Source of the DNA: Actinomycetota bacterium
GTDB taxonomy: Bacteria > Actinomycetota > Thermoleophilia > Gaiellales > Gaiellaceae
Length of the DNA: 64,000 bases
Reading direction: 5' to 3'
Assembly (NCBI GenBank): GCA_003161615.1
Contig: PMOB01000006.1
Coordinates: 1-64,000, forward strand
This document shows positions 49,455 to 57,615 of this stretch, one piece after another (the first letter of the stretch is position 1; every line of letters starts with the position of its first letter). The position numbers were made by a program, and so were the translations under genes. The notes beneath the pieces were generated by a model, which saw only the letters and a list, made by a program, of their open reading frames with translations, was not told where the DNA came from and ran no database searches.

Positions 49455-50660
49455 CTAGAGGTGGGAGGTCAGGCCGGCACCGGAGGCGTCCGTGTCCACG
49501 TCGCTTTCGGCGTTCGCGTACCACGACTTCCAGTACGTGCCGTCGTCGAGGTCACGCGCGAACGGCGTCAGGCGGAGCGGATTGAACGTGTCGCACATCA
49601 CGGCGAGCTCGTGCGTCTCACGAACGCCGATCGACTTCTCCGCGAGACCGGGCTGCGGGCCGTGCGGCAGGCCGGAGGGATGGAGCGTGATCGAGCCGAC
49701 CTCGACTCCCTTCCGCGAGCCGAACTGGCCGGAGACGTAATAGATCATCTCCTCCGACTGCAGATTCGAGTGGTGGTACGGGATCGGCACCGCTTCCGGG
49801 TCGAAGTCGAGCTTGCGCGGACAGAACGAGCAGATCACGAAGTTCTGGCCGGCGAAGGTCTGGTGTGACGGCGGCGGCTGGTGGATCCGACCAGTGATCG
49901 GCTCGAAGTCGTGGATCGAGAACGTCCACGGATAGAGGTAGCCGTCCCAGCCCACGACGTCGAACGGGTGGTAGTCGACGATGTACGTCTGGTAGCCGCC
50001 GCGCACGCGCACCCTGACCGGGAACTCGCCGGTCTCCCGCACCGTCTTCAGCTCGGTCGGCGGATGGATGTCGCGGTTGTAGTACGGCGCGCCCTCGAGC
50101 AGCTGGCCGTACTCGTTGCGGTAGCGGTGCGGAATCTCGATCAGGCCCGGCGTCTCGAAGACGAGGTAGCGCTGCGGGCCTTCGGGACGGAAGCGGTAGG
50201 TCGTTCCGCGCGGCACGACGACGTAGTCGCCTTCTTTGTACGGGAGATCGCCGAAGGTCGTCTCCAGGATCCCGGATCCCTCGTGGACGAAGATCACCTC
50301 GTCGCCCTCGCCGTTGCGGAAGAAGTAGTCCATCGTCCCGCTCGGCCGGCAGAGGGAGATCTCGACGTCGTTGTTCCACATCAGGAGCCGGCGGCCGGTG
50401 ATCTCGTCGCCTTCGGGTGCGGTGTCGAACGTCTTGAAGTGGAGGTGGGTGTGCTGCTCCGGGACCCACTCCTCGCGCTCGATCGGCTGGAAACCGCCGA
50501 GCGCCATGACTCGGCAGGGCGAGTGGAGGTGGTAGAGGATCGACTCGTTCCCGGTGAACCCCTCGAGGCCCATGACCTCCTCGGTGAGGAGGGTGCCGTT
50601 CTCCCGGAACTGGACGTGGCGCTTGCGGGGAACGTCGCCGAGGCGCTGGTAGAACGGCAT
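49455..50660 (-). CDS. hmgA: homogentisate 1,2-dioxygenase
   Basis: 401 residues. This non-heme Fe dioxygenase of the cupin fold cleaves homogentisate to maleylacetoacetate. Family blocks seen: EQHTHLHFKTFDT, GEGDEVIFVHEGSGILETTFG, DVVGWDGYLYPWTFSIHDFEPITGRIHQPPPSHQTF, VPIPYHHSNLQSEEMIYYVSG (metal His/Glu) and SITLHPSGLPHGPQPG. A TAACCT box, whose TAA is the stop of the upstream oxidase gene, ends 6 nt before the ATG. Works with hppD 3.6 kb upstream. Confidence 0.94.
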   Translation of the reverse strand: MPFYQRLGDVPRKRHVQFRENGTLLTEEVMGLEGFTGNESILYHLHSPCRVMALGGFQPIEREEWVPEQHTHLHFKTFDTAPEGDEITGRRLLMWNNDVEISLCRPSGTMDYFFRNGEGDEVIFVHEGSGILETTFGDLPYKEGDYVVVPRGTTYRFRPEGPQRYLVFETPGLIEIPHRYRNEYGQLLEGAPYYNRDIHPPTELKTVRETGEFPVRVRVRGGYQTYIVDYHPFDVVGWDGYLYPWTFSIHDFEPITGRIHQPPPSHQTFAGQNFVICSFCPRKLDFDPEAVPIPYHHSNLQSEEMIYYVSGQFGSRKGVEVGSITLHPSGLPHGPQPGLAEKSIGVRETHELAVMCDTFNPLRLTPFARDLDDGTYWKSWYANAESDVDTDASGAGLTSHL

Positions 50661-50666
50661 TTGCCT

Positions 50667-50672
50667 AGGTTA
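50667..50672 (-). promoter_or_regulatory. TAACCT box made from the sarcosine-oxidase-like stop codon
   Basis: The minus strand reads TAACCT starting with the TAA stop of the upstream gene. The spacer to the hmgA ATG is 6 nt, with no Shine-Dalgarno. Confidence 0.45.
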
Positions 50673-51623
50673 TCCCAGCGCCAAATCCGCAAGTCGCGCG
50701 CCGACCGCCGGCGCGAACTTGAAGCCGTGGCCCGAGCACGCGGAGCCGATCACGATGCGGCCGCGGCGCTCGAGGATGAAGCGCTCGTCGGGAGTCGTCG
50801 TGTAGAGGCAGGACTCGGCGCCGACCGGCTCGGGGTCGACGGTCGGCAGCCGTCGGCTGACCCAGGCCGAGATCCGCTCGACAAGCTCGGCATCAGGCTC
50901 GGCGGTCTCGTCGGGATCGGCCTCGGCACCGGCGTGATGCGCGCCGGCCTTGAGCCCATGCACCGGATCGTGGAGAGAGAACATCGCGTGGGCGCTGTGC
51001 TCGTCGAGCTCGACGATTGAGGGAAGAGGGGCACCCTCGTGGCGGAAGTACGCGACCGTCTCCCTGGTCACTTTGAGCGGCAAATCGGGGAAGAAGCGGC
51101 CGATCCACGAGCCGGCGGTGACGACGACGACATCGGCGTCGAGCGCGTCGAGGTCGTCCACGCGCGAGCCGTACCGGACGTCGATGCCGTCGAGGAAGGC
51201 GTGGCGCGCGGCGTCCGCGAGCACGACGCCTGCGCGGTCGACGAAGAGCGCAGCCCAGCCCTCGGGGACCTGCGCGCCGAATGCCAGCGCCTGCTCCGGG
51301 CTGAGGAAGCGATGTGGCACGACGCAATCCTCGAGCGCGCGCGCCGAGGTCAGCTCTGGATCCGGGGCGACCTCGATCAGCCCGTACAGCCCGAGCAGTT
51401 CGGGGTCGAGCTCGTTCCAACCGGCGTATGCCTCCTGGGCCAGGCGGATCCATTCCGATTCGGGATAGACGACCCGGAAGATCCGCGTGCGACCGTGGCT
51501 CGAGCCGCGGTCATGGTCCAGCTCGAACTGCTCGTGGACGACGACGTCCGCGCCGCGCCGCGCAAGTTGCCACGCTGTGGCGGCGCCCATGATCCCTGCC
51601 CCGACGACTGCGACACGCGTCAC
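50670..51623 (-). CDS. monomeric sarcosine oxidase-like flavoprotein
   Basis: 317 residues of the DAO/MSOX family. FAD site VAVVGAGIMGAATAWQLARRGADVVVHEQFELDHDRGSSHGRTRIFRVVY includes the GSSHG pattern of MSOX. The C-terminal SACSGHGFKFAPAVG contains the Cys that binds FAD covalently in sarcosine/N-methyltryptophan oxidases. It is somewhat shorter than the 380-390 residues usual for the family. The substrate is unknown, and its place inside the homogentisate run is odd. GTG start overlaps the FAH-like stop. Confidence 0.88.
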   Translation of the reverse strand: MTRVAVVGAGIMGAATAWQLARRGADVVVHEQFELDHDRGSSHGRTRIFRVVYPESEWIRLAQEAYAGWNELDPELLGLYGLIEVAPDPELTSARALEDCVVPHRFLSPEQALAFGAQVPEGWAALFVDRAGVVLADAARHAFLDGIDVRYGSRVDDLDALDADVVVVTAGSWIGRFFPDLPLKVTRETVAYFRHEGAPLPSIVELDEHSAHAMFSLHDPVHGLKAGAHHAGAEADPDETAEPDAELVERISAWVSRRLPTVDPEPVGAESCLYTTTPDERFILERRGRIVIGSACSGHGFKFAPAVGARLADLALG

Positions 51624-52147
51624 GCGGCGATCAGGTCTCCCGGATAGAGCAGCGTGTTCTCCGCCGCATGTGCGACGAGCCGCTCCCAGTCGACGCCCGG
51701 CGGCACGTCCTCGTCCGGCGTCGTGACGACCGGGCCGAGCGCCAGCGCGAAGTCACGCGACTTCTCCCCCGCGAGCTCCGGCGACGTCCATTCGACGAGC
51801 GGCGTGAAGCCGCCGATCGCACCGTCGAGCCCGATCACTGCGGCGTGCCGTTCGACCGGCACCGCGCCGGCGACCGGGATCTCCGCGCCGGCAGCGACGA
51901 TCGCGGCGGGATTCGCGAAGCGGAAGTCGTCCCCCTCGAAGATCCGCACCGACGGCGGATGGAGGACGGGCGCGCGAAAGACGACCTCCGCGACCGGGTA
52001 GAGCGCGTGCTCGCGCGCCTGGCCGCCGCCGGTGAAGAAGGCCTGCACCGTCTGCGCCGCGAGCTGGATCACGCGGTCGCCGTCGAGCCGGCCGGGCCAG
52101 CCGCGCTCGAGGTCCATCTCCACCGGACTGAACATGACGAGTTTCAT
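51620..52147 (-). CDS. short fumarylacetoacetate hydrolase-family protein, C-terminally incomplete
   Basis: 175 residues. The FAH-type features are RIFEGDDFRFANPAAIVAAGAEIPV, a DGAIGGFTPLVEW segment, EKSRDFALALGPVVTTPDE and ENTLLYPGDLIAA. Full FAH proteins continue for about 40-80 residues after the YPGDL motif; here the frame stops just after it. The ExE metal pair is not clearly conserved (VERHAAVIG). Even so, its position next to hmgA and hppD suggests it hydrolyses fumarylacetoacetate or a related diketo acid, or is a decayed copy. ATG 52147 overlaps the CDF stop. Confidence 0.7.
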   Translation of the reverse strand: MKLVMFSPVEMDLERGWPGRLDGDRVIQLAAQTVQAFFTGGGQAREHALYPVAEVVFRAPVLHPPSVRIFEGDDFRFANPAAIVAAGAEIPVAGAVPVERHAAVIGLDGAIGGFTPLVEWTSPELAGEKSRDFALALGPVVTTPDEDVPPGVDWERLVAHAAENTLLYPGDLIAA

Positions 52148-53502
52148 GGCTCGGTGTGGACGATGACATCGCCGATCTCCGGGCGCTCCCGGCGGATCCG
52201 CTCCTCGATTCTGCTCGCGCGCGCGTGCGCTTCGGCGAGCGGCGTCGACCCGTCGACTCGCAGCGTGAGGTAGGCGACGAGGCCTTCGTCGGTGTGGAGG
52301 AAGCGCAGCTCGCGGGGCATCGTGTCGGTCTCCTCCAGCACGATCCGCGCTACGAGCTCGCGGTCGATCCGGACGTCCCACGCAGGCGGGCTCGTCCCTT
52401 CTGCCGCCTCGGTCAGCGGCTCGAGGTGCGTCTGGACCGAGACCACCTCCGGCACCTCGTCGCGAATCGTGTGCTCGACCTCCTCGGCGATCGCGTGCGC
52501 CTCGACGAGCGAGAGGTCGGCCGGCAGCTTGAGGTGGAGAGACAACTCGGTGCCCGACTCCAGCTCGACGGCGGTGACGTTGTGCACCTCCCGCACGCGC
52601 GGGACGCCGAGCGCGGCGGCATGGGCGCGCTCACGGACGGCGCCGACGGCCTCCTCCGGCTCGACGTGGACGACGACATCTGCCTCCGGCAGCGCGGCCT
52701 GCACGGCCCGCTCCACGGCGTCCGCCGCCGCGTGGCCCTGGCGGATCCCGGAGTCCGCCGAGACGCCGATCACGACGTCGGCGAAGTGGCGGCCCGCCGC
52801 CTGGCGCATCCGCAGCCGCCGCAGGTCGACGGGAGGCGTGATCGCCGCGATTGCCTGGCGCGCGGCGGCGGCCGCGTCGGCGGGAGCCCGATCCATGAGC
52901 ACGTCGACGTTCCGCCGCATCAGGCGTCCCGCTGCAGCGAGGACGAGGAGCGCAACGAAGAGCGCCGCCACCGCGTCTCCCTTCGGGTGGCCGCCGCGCG
53001 CGAGGAGGAGGCCTGCGAGAACGGCGAACGAGCCGGCGAGATCGCTCGCGAAGTGGAGCGCGTTCGAGGCGAGAGCCGCGCTGTGGTAGCGGCGCGCTGT
53101 CCGCGCCGAGGCGGTCGTCCTCCCCACGTCGACGAGAATCACGACACCGATCACGAGCAGTGCCCACCACGCGGCGTGCACCGGTTGCGGGTTGCTCGAC
53201 CCGAGCCGCAGCACCGCGCGCACGGCGATGTAGAGGCTGGCGAGGACGAGGAATGCAGCCTCGGCGAGCGCAGCGAGATGCTCGGCCTTGCCGTGTCCGT
53301 ACTGGTGGCCGGGGTCGGCCGGCCGCACGGCGACGCCGACCGCGAAGAACGTGAGGAGCGCCGCGATGAGGTCGGTGCCGGAGTGGATCGCCTCCGAGAC
53401 GAGCCCGAGGCTGTGCGTCTCGAGACCGGTGGCGAGCTTGAGCGCGATGAGCGCGCAGGCGGCGAAAACGGAGGCGAGGGCTGTCCGGCGTTGCGGGCTC
53501 AT
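52144..53502 (-). CDS. cation diffusion facilitator (CDF) transporter with long C-terminal tail
   Basis: 452 residues. Six membrane helices hold the metal motifs SEAIHSGTDLIAA and SNALHFASDLAGS (His/Asp of helices 2 and 5). The cytosolic part is about 250 residues, whereas ordinary CDF proteins have about 90. It seems to contain three CDF C-terminal-like ferredoxin folds (around 205-290, 290-375 and 375-452), with the metal-binding HVEP and THLEP patterns repeated. It exports Zn, Mn, Fe or similar. TAGGCT lies 7 nt before the ATG. Confidence 0.9.
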   Translation of the reverse strand: MSPQRRTALASVFAACALIALKLATGLETHSLGLVSEAIHSGTDLIAALLTFFAVGVAVRPADPGHQYGHGKAEHLAALAEAAFLVLASLYIAVRAVLRLGSSNPQPVHAAWWALLVIGVVILVDVGRTTASARTARRYHSAALASNALHFASDLAGSFAVLAGLLLARGGHPKGDAVAALFVALLVLAAAGRLMRRNVDVLMDRAPADAAAAARQAIAAITPPVDLRRLRMRQAAGRHFADVVIGVSADSGIRQGHAAADAVERAVQAALPEADVVVHVEPEEAVGAVRERAHAAALGVPRVREVHNVTAVELESGTELSLHLKLPADLSLVEAHAIAEEVEHTIRDEVPEVVSVQTHLEPLTEAAEGTSPPAWDVRIDRELVARIVLEETDTMPRELRFLHTDEGLVAYLTLRVDGSTPLAEAHARASRIEERIRRERPEIGDVIVHTEP

Positions 53503-53524
53503 CCGCGGAAGCCTAGAGCTGCGG

Positions 53525-54268
53525 TCAGACCGGCTCGGGCGGCCAGATCAGCGCGTCCTGCCGGAAGGCGAGATGGCAGAGCGGCGCACCCGTCAGTTCG
53601 ACCGGGGCGATCGAGGCCAGGTCGATCTCCGCTTCCGCGGGGCAGAGGAGCCAGCGGTCGTGGTGCATCTCCGCTCTCGCGTCCCTCGCGAAGAGGCGGT
53701 AGCGCTCGGTCAGGAACCACTCGAGCGAGTCTGGCTCGGCGTGGAAGGACTCCCCGGTCGCCCGGTAGCGCCCTGAGAAGACGCGGCCCGGCTCCCCGAC
53801 CCGCACGCACTCGGCCTCCGCCCACCCTCCCGACTCGTCGAGCGTCATCCGCGCATGGAACGCCGGCACGCGGTAGATCCGGCGCACGCCGAGCGCGGCA
53901 AGCCGGCTCGAGGCGTCGATGCTGAAGAACCAGACGCCGGGGAGACCGTCCGGGCCGAGCACGTAGGTGCGCACGTTGAGCTGGAGAAAGTTCGAGATTC
54001 CCGGCACCGGCAGCGCGCCGCGCGCCCGCAGCGCGCGCACCCGGAAGAAGACGAGGCTGAGCCAGGCGCTGCCGTCCTGCTCCTCGATCGCGAGCTCGCC
54101 GGGAACGAGCGGGCGTAGCTCCGAAGCGGCGACCGGCCAGTGCGCCCAGAGCGTGTGCTCCCACGTCTGGCCGAGCGTCCAGCGGCTGTTCGGTAGCGGG
54201 AACGGCCGGTGACCGACGCGGCGCAGCGCGCGCGCCTGCCGGCTCGCCGCCCTCGCATCGTCGAACAA
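53525..54268 (-). CDS. DUF2071 (YqjF-like) protein
   Basis: 247 residues. LGQTWEHTLWAHWPVAASELRPLVPGELAIEEQDGSAWLSLVFFRVRALRARG and NFLQLNVRTYVLGPDGLPGVWFFSIDASSRLA are the diagnostic DUF2071 blocks; the fold resembles acetoacetate decarboxylase. Function unknown. A TTG start is used because AAGGAGG lies 5-6 nt upstream; it follows hppD closely, so it may be co-transcribed with it. Confidence 0.9.
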   Translation of the reverse strand: MFDDARAASRQARALRRVGHRPFPLPNSRWTLGQTWEHTLWAHWPVAASELRPLVPGELAIEEQDGSAWLSLVFFRVRALRARGALPVPGISNFLQLNVRTYVLGPDGLPGVWFFSIDASSRLAALGVRRIYRVPAFHARMTLDESGGWAEAECVRVGEPGRVFSGRYRATGESFHAEPDSLEWFLTERYRLFARDARAEMHHDRWLLCPAEAEIDLASIAPVELTGAPLCHLAFRQDALIWPPEPV

Positions 54269-54280
54269 ATGCGCCTCCTT

Positions 54281-55378
54281 CTAGAGATTTCCGCGCAGAG
54301 CCTGCTCGCGCTCGATCGCCTCGAAGAGGGCCTTGAAGTTCCCCTCGCCGAAGGTCGTCGCGCCGTGCCGCTCGATCACCTCGAAGAACACCGTCGGCCG
54401 GTCTTGCGCCGTCTTCGTGAAGATCTGCAGGAGGTAGCCGTCGTCGTCGCGGTCGACGAGGATGTTGTGCTGCTGGAGAACGGCGTAGTCCTCGGCGATC
54501 TCGCCGACGCGCACCGGAGCCTCGTCGTAGTACGAGTCGGGCGTGTCGAGGAAGAGGAAGCCGCGTTCCTTCATCGCCGAGACCGTGCCGACGATGTCGC
54601 TCGACGCCAGAGCGATGTGCTGAACGCCGGCGCCGCCGTAGAACTCGACGTACTCCTCGATCTGGCTCTTGCGCTTGCCCTCCGCCGGCTCGTTGATCGG
54701 GAACTTGATCTTCCCGTTGCCGGACGACATGACCTTCGACATCAGCGCCGAGTACTCCGTCTGGATCTGGTCGTCGCCGAAGTGGAGGATGTTCGTCATC
54801 CCGAAGACCGTCTCGTAGAACTCGACCCAGGGGTTCATCCGGCCGAGCTCGACGTTCCCGACCATGTGGTCGAGAGCCAGGAGGCCGACACCGGCGTCGC
54901 GGTGGCCGTTCGAAGAGACCGAGACGTAGCCGGGAACGAACGGGCCGTTGTAGGCCGAGCGATTGACGAACGTGTGGATCGTGTCGCCGTAGGTCGCGAT
55001 CGCCGAGCGCTCGAGCGTCCCGAACTCGTCCTCGACCGTGTACGGCTCCGCGACACTGCGCGCGCCGCGCGAGACGGCCTCGCGATACGCCTGCGTCGCG
55101 TCGGGGACGGTTAGCGCGATGTCGCGGACGCCGTCGCCGTGCTTCGCGAGGTGCTTCGTGATCTCGTGCTCCTCCCGCAGCGCGCTCGTGACGACGAAGC
55201 GGATGTCGCCCTGCTCGAGGACGTAGGAGGCGCGGTCTCGGACGCCCGTCTCCGGCCCTGCGTACGCGGTGCGCGTGAAGCCCATCGCGTGCTCGTAGAA
55301 GTAGGCGGCCTGCTTCGCGTTCCCGACCCAGAACTCGACATGATCCCAGCCGTCGAGCGGCATGAAGTCTTCGGCCAT
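54281..55378 (-). CDS. hppD: 4-hydroxyphenylpyruvate dioxygenase
   Basis: 365 residues. It converts 4-hydroxyphenylpyruvate to homogentisate. The Fe ligands are visible: the first His in LLALDHMVGNVE, the second in GAGVQHIALASSDI, and the Glu in FFEVIERHGATTFGEGNFKALFEAIEREQ. GWDHVEFWVGNAKQAAYFY opens the N-terminal vicinal-oxygen-chelate domain. CATAAT lies 6 nt before the ATG. It heads the leftward tyrosine-catabolism run. Confidence 0.96.
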   Translation of the reverse strand: MAEDFMPLDGWDHVEFWVGNAKQAAYFYEHAMGFTRTAYAGPETGVRDRASYVLEQGDIRFVVTSALREEHEITKHLAKHGDGVRDIALTVPDATQAYREAVSRGARSVAEPYTVEDEFGTLERSAIATYGDTIHTFVNRSAYNGPFVPGYVSVSSNGHRDAGVGLLALDHMVGNVELGRMNPWVEFYETVFGMTNILHFGDDQIQTEYSALMSKVMSSGNGKIKFPINEPAEGKRKSQIEEYVEFYGGAGVQHIALASSDIVGTVSAMKERGFLFLDTPDSYYDEAPVRVGEIAEDYAVLQQHNILVDRDDDGYLLQIFTKTAQDRPTVFFEVIERHGATTFGEGNFKALFEAIEREQALRGNL

Positions 55379-55396
55379 GGGCCGATTATGCCTGGG

Positions 55397-56311
55397 CTAG
55401 TCCGTGCGGAGGATGCGCCAGGCGGCGAAGGCGATCAGGAGAAGCGCCACTCCGGTGAAGAGGGCTGTCTCGGTGAGCTGGAGCGGCCAGAAGTGGCTCT
55501 CGGGCTGGTAGACGGCATGGAAGAGGGCCTTGTTGAGATTCGGCGCCTGGAACTTGACGCCGCCGCCGGTAAAGCCGCCGCCGCTGATTACCCGATGGCC
55601 ATGGAGGGTCGCGAAAAAGTTCAGAACCTTGGCGTTGTTGAACGAGGCCGGCGGGCGACCTCTCCATGTTGCGTGCACGGCCGCCACGAGGTGATCGCGA
55701 AGCTTGAAATCGACCATGATCCGCGCGGCGAAGTAGGCGACGAAGCCGACAATGAGCGAGGCGGCGGTGCGCCGCCAGACGGCGCCGAGCGCGAGCGCGA
55801 GGCCGAGCGCGAAGAGCGTGTAGCCGAGCATTACGGTGCCGGTCGTGTCGAAGACGCCGGTGTCGAGACGTCCGTCGAGGTGAGCTATCGGCGTTCGCCA
55901 CCAACTGAAGAGCGCGATCAGGCCCCCGGCGGCCAGCAGGGCGGCAACGACCGGCAAGCCGAGCTTGCCGAGCAGCCAACGCCGGCGCGTGATGCTTTGC
56001 GTCCAGGCGAGCCGGTACGTCCCGTTCTCGAGGTCGGACACGAGGGGCGCGGCGAGCAGTACGCCGATCAGGCCGGGTAGGAGGTTGAACCAGCTGGCGA
56101 GGTTGCTGATCCCTCCGAACCGCGCCCGGAACAATCCGATCGCACTGTCGCACCGCAGCGCCTGGTGGACGATGCAGGCGCCGAGACTGTTGTGCTGGTA
56201 CGCGTCCCACATGTTGAGCCCGGTGGGAACGAGCCACGCCGTCAGAAGGGCGAGGACACCGAGAACGACGAGCGTCTCGGTCCGCTGCAGGCGCCAGCTG
56301 AGCCAGATCAC
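55397..56311 (-). CDS. ABC-2-type transporter permease
   Basis: 304 residues with about six hydrophobic helices: TLVVLGVLALLTAWLV, LASWFNLLPGLIGVLLAAPLV, LGLPVVAALLAAGGLIALF, TVMLGYTLFALGLALALGAV, ASLIVGFVAYFAARI and ETALFTGVALLLIAFAAW. ENGTYRLAWTQSITRRRWL before the second pair is typical of ABC-2 permeases of YtrA/GntR-controlled exporters. It is coupled to the ATPase by a 4-bp overlap (GTG 56311). The ORF-track entry fused this with an antisense shadow. Substrate unknown. Confidence 0.85.
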   Translation of the reverse strand: MIWLSWRLQRTETLVVLGVLALLTAWLVPTGLNMWDAYQHNSLGACIVHQALRCDSAIGLFRARFGGISNLASWFNLLPGLIGVLLAAPLVSDLENGTYRLAWTQSITRRRWLLGKLGLPVVAALLAAGGLIALFSWWRTPIAHLDGRLDTGVFDTTGTVMLGYTLFALGLALALGAVWRRTAASLIVGFVAYFAARIMVDFKLRDHLVAAVHATWRGRPPASFNNAKVLNFFATLHGHRVISGGGFTGGGVKFQAPNLNKALFHAVYQPESHFWPLQLTETALFTGVALLLIAFAAWRILRTD

Positions 56312-57192
56312 GACGCCACCGCCTCGCGCCGGCGCGCCGCGTCCTGGCCGAGATACGCGAGGACGATCTCCTCGAGGTCGAGCTCGTGCACCGTCCAGCG
56401 CGCGTCGTAGACGTGGCCGTTCGCGCGGACGAGCAAGGTCGTCTGCCGCTCGGCGTGACTCTCGCGCACGACGTCGTGCATCCGCGCCACCTCGCCCGCG
56501 TCGTCTCGCGGACCGGTGAGCAGGCGGTGGGAGGCGACGATCTCCTCGATCGGCCCGACGAGCTGCGTCCGTCCGACGGCGAGGATGACGAGGTGGTCGC
56601 AGACCCGCTCGAGGTCGGCGAGGATGTGGGACGAGAGCACGACCGTCAGCTCGCGCTCGGCAACGGCCTCCAGCACCGACTGCATGAACTCGCGCCGGGC
56701 GAGGGGGTCGAGCGACGCGACAGGCTCGTCGAGAAGGAGAAGCGCCGGGCGCTTCGCGAGGGTTAGCGTGAGCGCGACCTGCGCGCGCTGTCCCCCGGAC
56801 AGGCTCCGCACCTTCTTCTTCAGCGGCAGATCCAGCTCGGCGATGCGAGCGCGCGCCGCCTCGTCGTCCCACGCGGGGTTGAGCTTCCGGCCGACGCGCA
56901 GCATCTCCGCAACGGTGAAGCCGCCGTACAGCGGATGCTCCTGCGCGAGGAAGCCGACGCGCGGCAGCGCCTCGGCCGCGTCGGCGTGCGGATCGAGCCC
57001 GAGCACGCGCACCGATCCGGCGCTCGGTCGGCTCAGGCCGACGGCGAGGCGGAGCAGCGTCGTCTTGCCGGCGCCGTTCGGGCCGACGAGCGCGGTCACG
57101 GAGCCGCGCGGGATCTCGAGCGTGCAGTCGCGCAGCGCCCACTGGGAGCCGTACCGCTTGCCGAGCTCGTGGGTGGAGAAAGCGGCGTTCAC
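56308..57192 (-). CDS. ABC transporter ATP-binding protein
   Basis: 294 residues. Walker A GPNGAGKTTLLRLAVGLSRP, Q-loop FLAQEHPLYGG, signature SLSGGQRAQVALTLTLAKRPALLLLDEPVASLD with Walker B and D-loop, and the switch histidine in VVLSSHIL. A C-terminal extension of about 60 residues follows the fold. GTG 57192 overlaps the gntR stop, so regulator, ATPase and permease form one operon (gntR first). Typical drug, peptide or envelope-stress exporter of the YtrB type. Confidence 0.95.
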   Translation of the reverse strand: MNAAFSTHELGKRYGSQWALRDCTLEIPRGSVTALVGPNGAGKTTLLRLAVGLSRPSAGSVRVLGLDPHADAAEALPRVGFLAQEHPLYGGFTVAEMLRVGRKLNPAWDDEAARARIAELDLPLKKKVRSLSGGQRAQVALTLTLAKRPALLLLDEPVASLDPLARREFMQSVLEAVAERELTVVLSSHILADLERVCDHLVILAVGRTQLVGPIEEIVASHRLLTGPRDDAGEVARMHDVVRESHAERQTTLLVRANGHVYDARWTVHELDLEEIVLAYLGQDAARRREAVAS

Positions 57193-57581
57193 GCCACGCG
57201 CCTCGCAGAGCTGTGCTGTTCGGAGAGGAGCGCCTCGATCGCCTGCTCGTCGAGCCCTGCGGCGCGCGCCTGCGCGAACCACTGCCGCAACGAGCGACGC
57301 AACTTGCCGAAGTCGTCTCCCAGCGGTGCCGGTGCGGAGGTCTTCACGAACGTTCCCTGACCGCGGCGACCCTCGGCGATCCCGTCGCTCTCGAGCACCC
57401 CGTACGCCTTGAGCACGGTGTTCGGGTTGATCGCGAGGCTCGTCACGACCTCCTTCACGGTCGGCAGCTGGTCGCCCGGCTGCAGAATCCCGAGCTGGAC
57501 CGCGTGGCGCACTTGCTGCACGAGCTGGAGATAGGTCGGCACGCCGGAACGCGAGTCCAGGTGGAAGGCGATCAATGCCAT
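57189..57581 (-). CDS. GntR-family (YtrA type) repressor
   Basis: 130 residues. The winged-helix domain LQLVQQVRHAVQLGILQPGDQLPTVKEVVTSLAINPNTVLKAYGVLESDGIAEGRRGQGTFV is the GntR/YtrA signature, and a short helical dimerisation tail follows. Such proteins repress their own ABC operon. The palindrome TATCTA-N6-TAGATA two bases upstream of the ATG is the obvious operator. Confidence 0.95.
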   Translation of the reverse strand: MALIAFHLDSRSGVPTYLQLVQQVRHAVQLGILQPGDQLPTVKEVVTSLAINPNTVLKAYGVLESDGIAEGRRGQGTFVKTSAPAPLGDDFGKLRRSLRQWFAQARAAGLDEQAIEALLSEQHSSARRVA

Positions 57582-57582
57582 A

Positions 57583-57600
57583 TATCTAGTGTTATAGATA
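57583..57600. promoter_or_regulatory. GntR operator: TATCTA-GTGTTA-TAGATA
   Basis: A perfect 6-bp inverted repeat with 6-bp spacer begins 2 bp upstream of the gntR start, in the shared gap with the EamA gene. It is A/T-rich in an otherwise GC-rich region. TATAAC on the minus strand overlaps it and is a plausible -10, so binding would block transcription start. Confidence 0.75.
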
Positions 57601-57615
57601 AACTACGGCAGCGTG

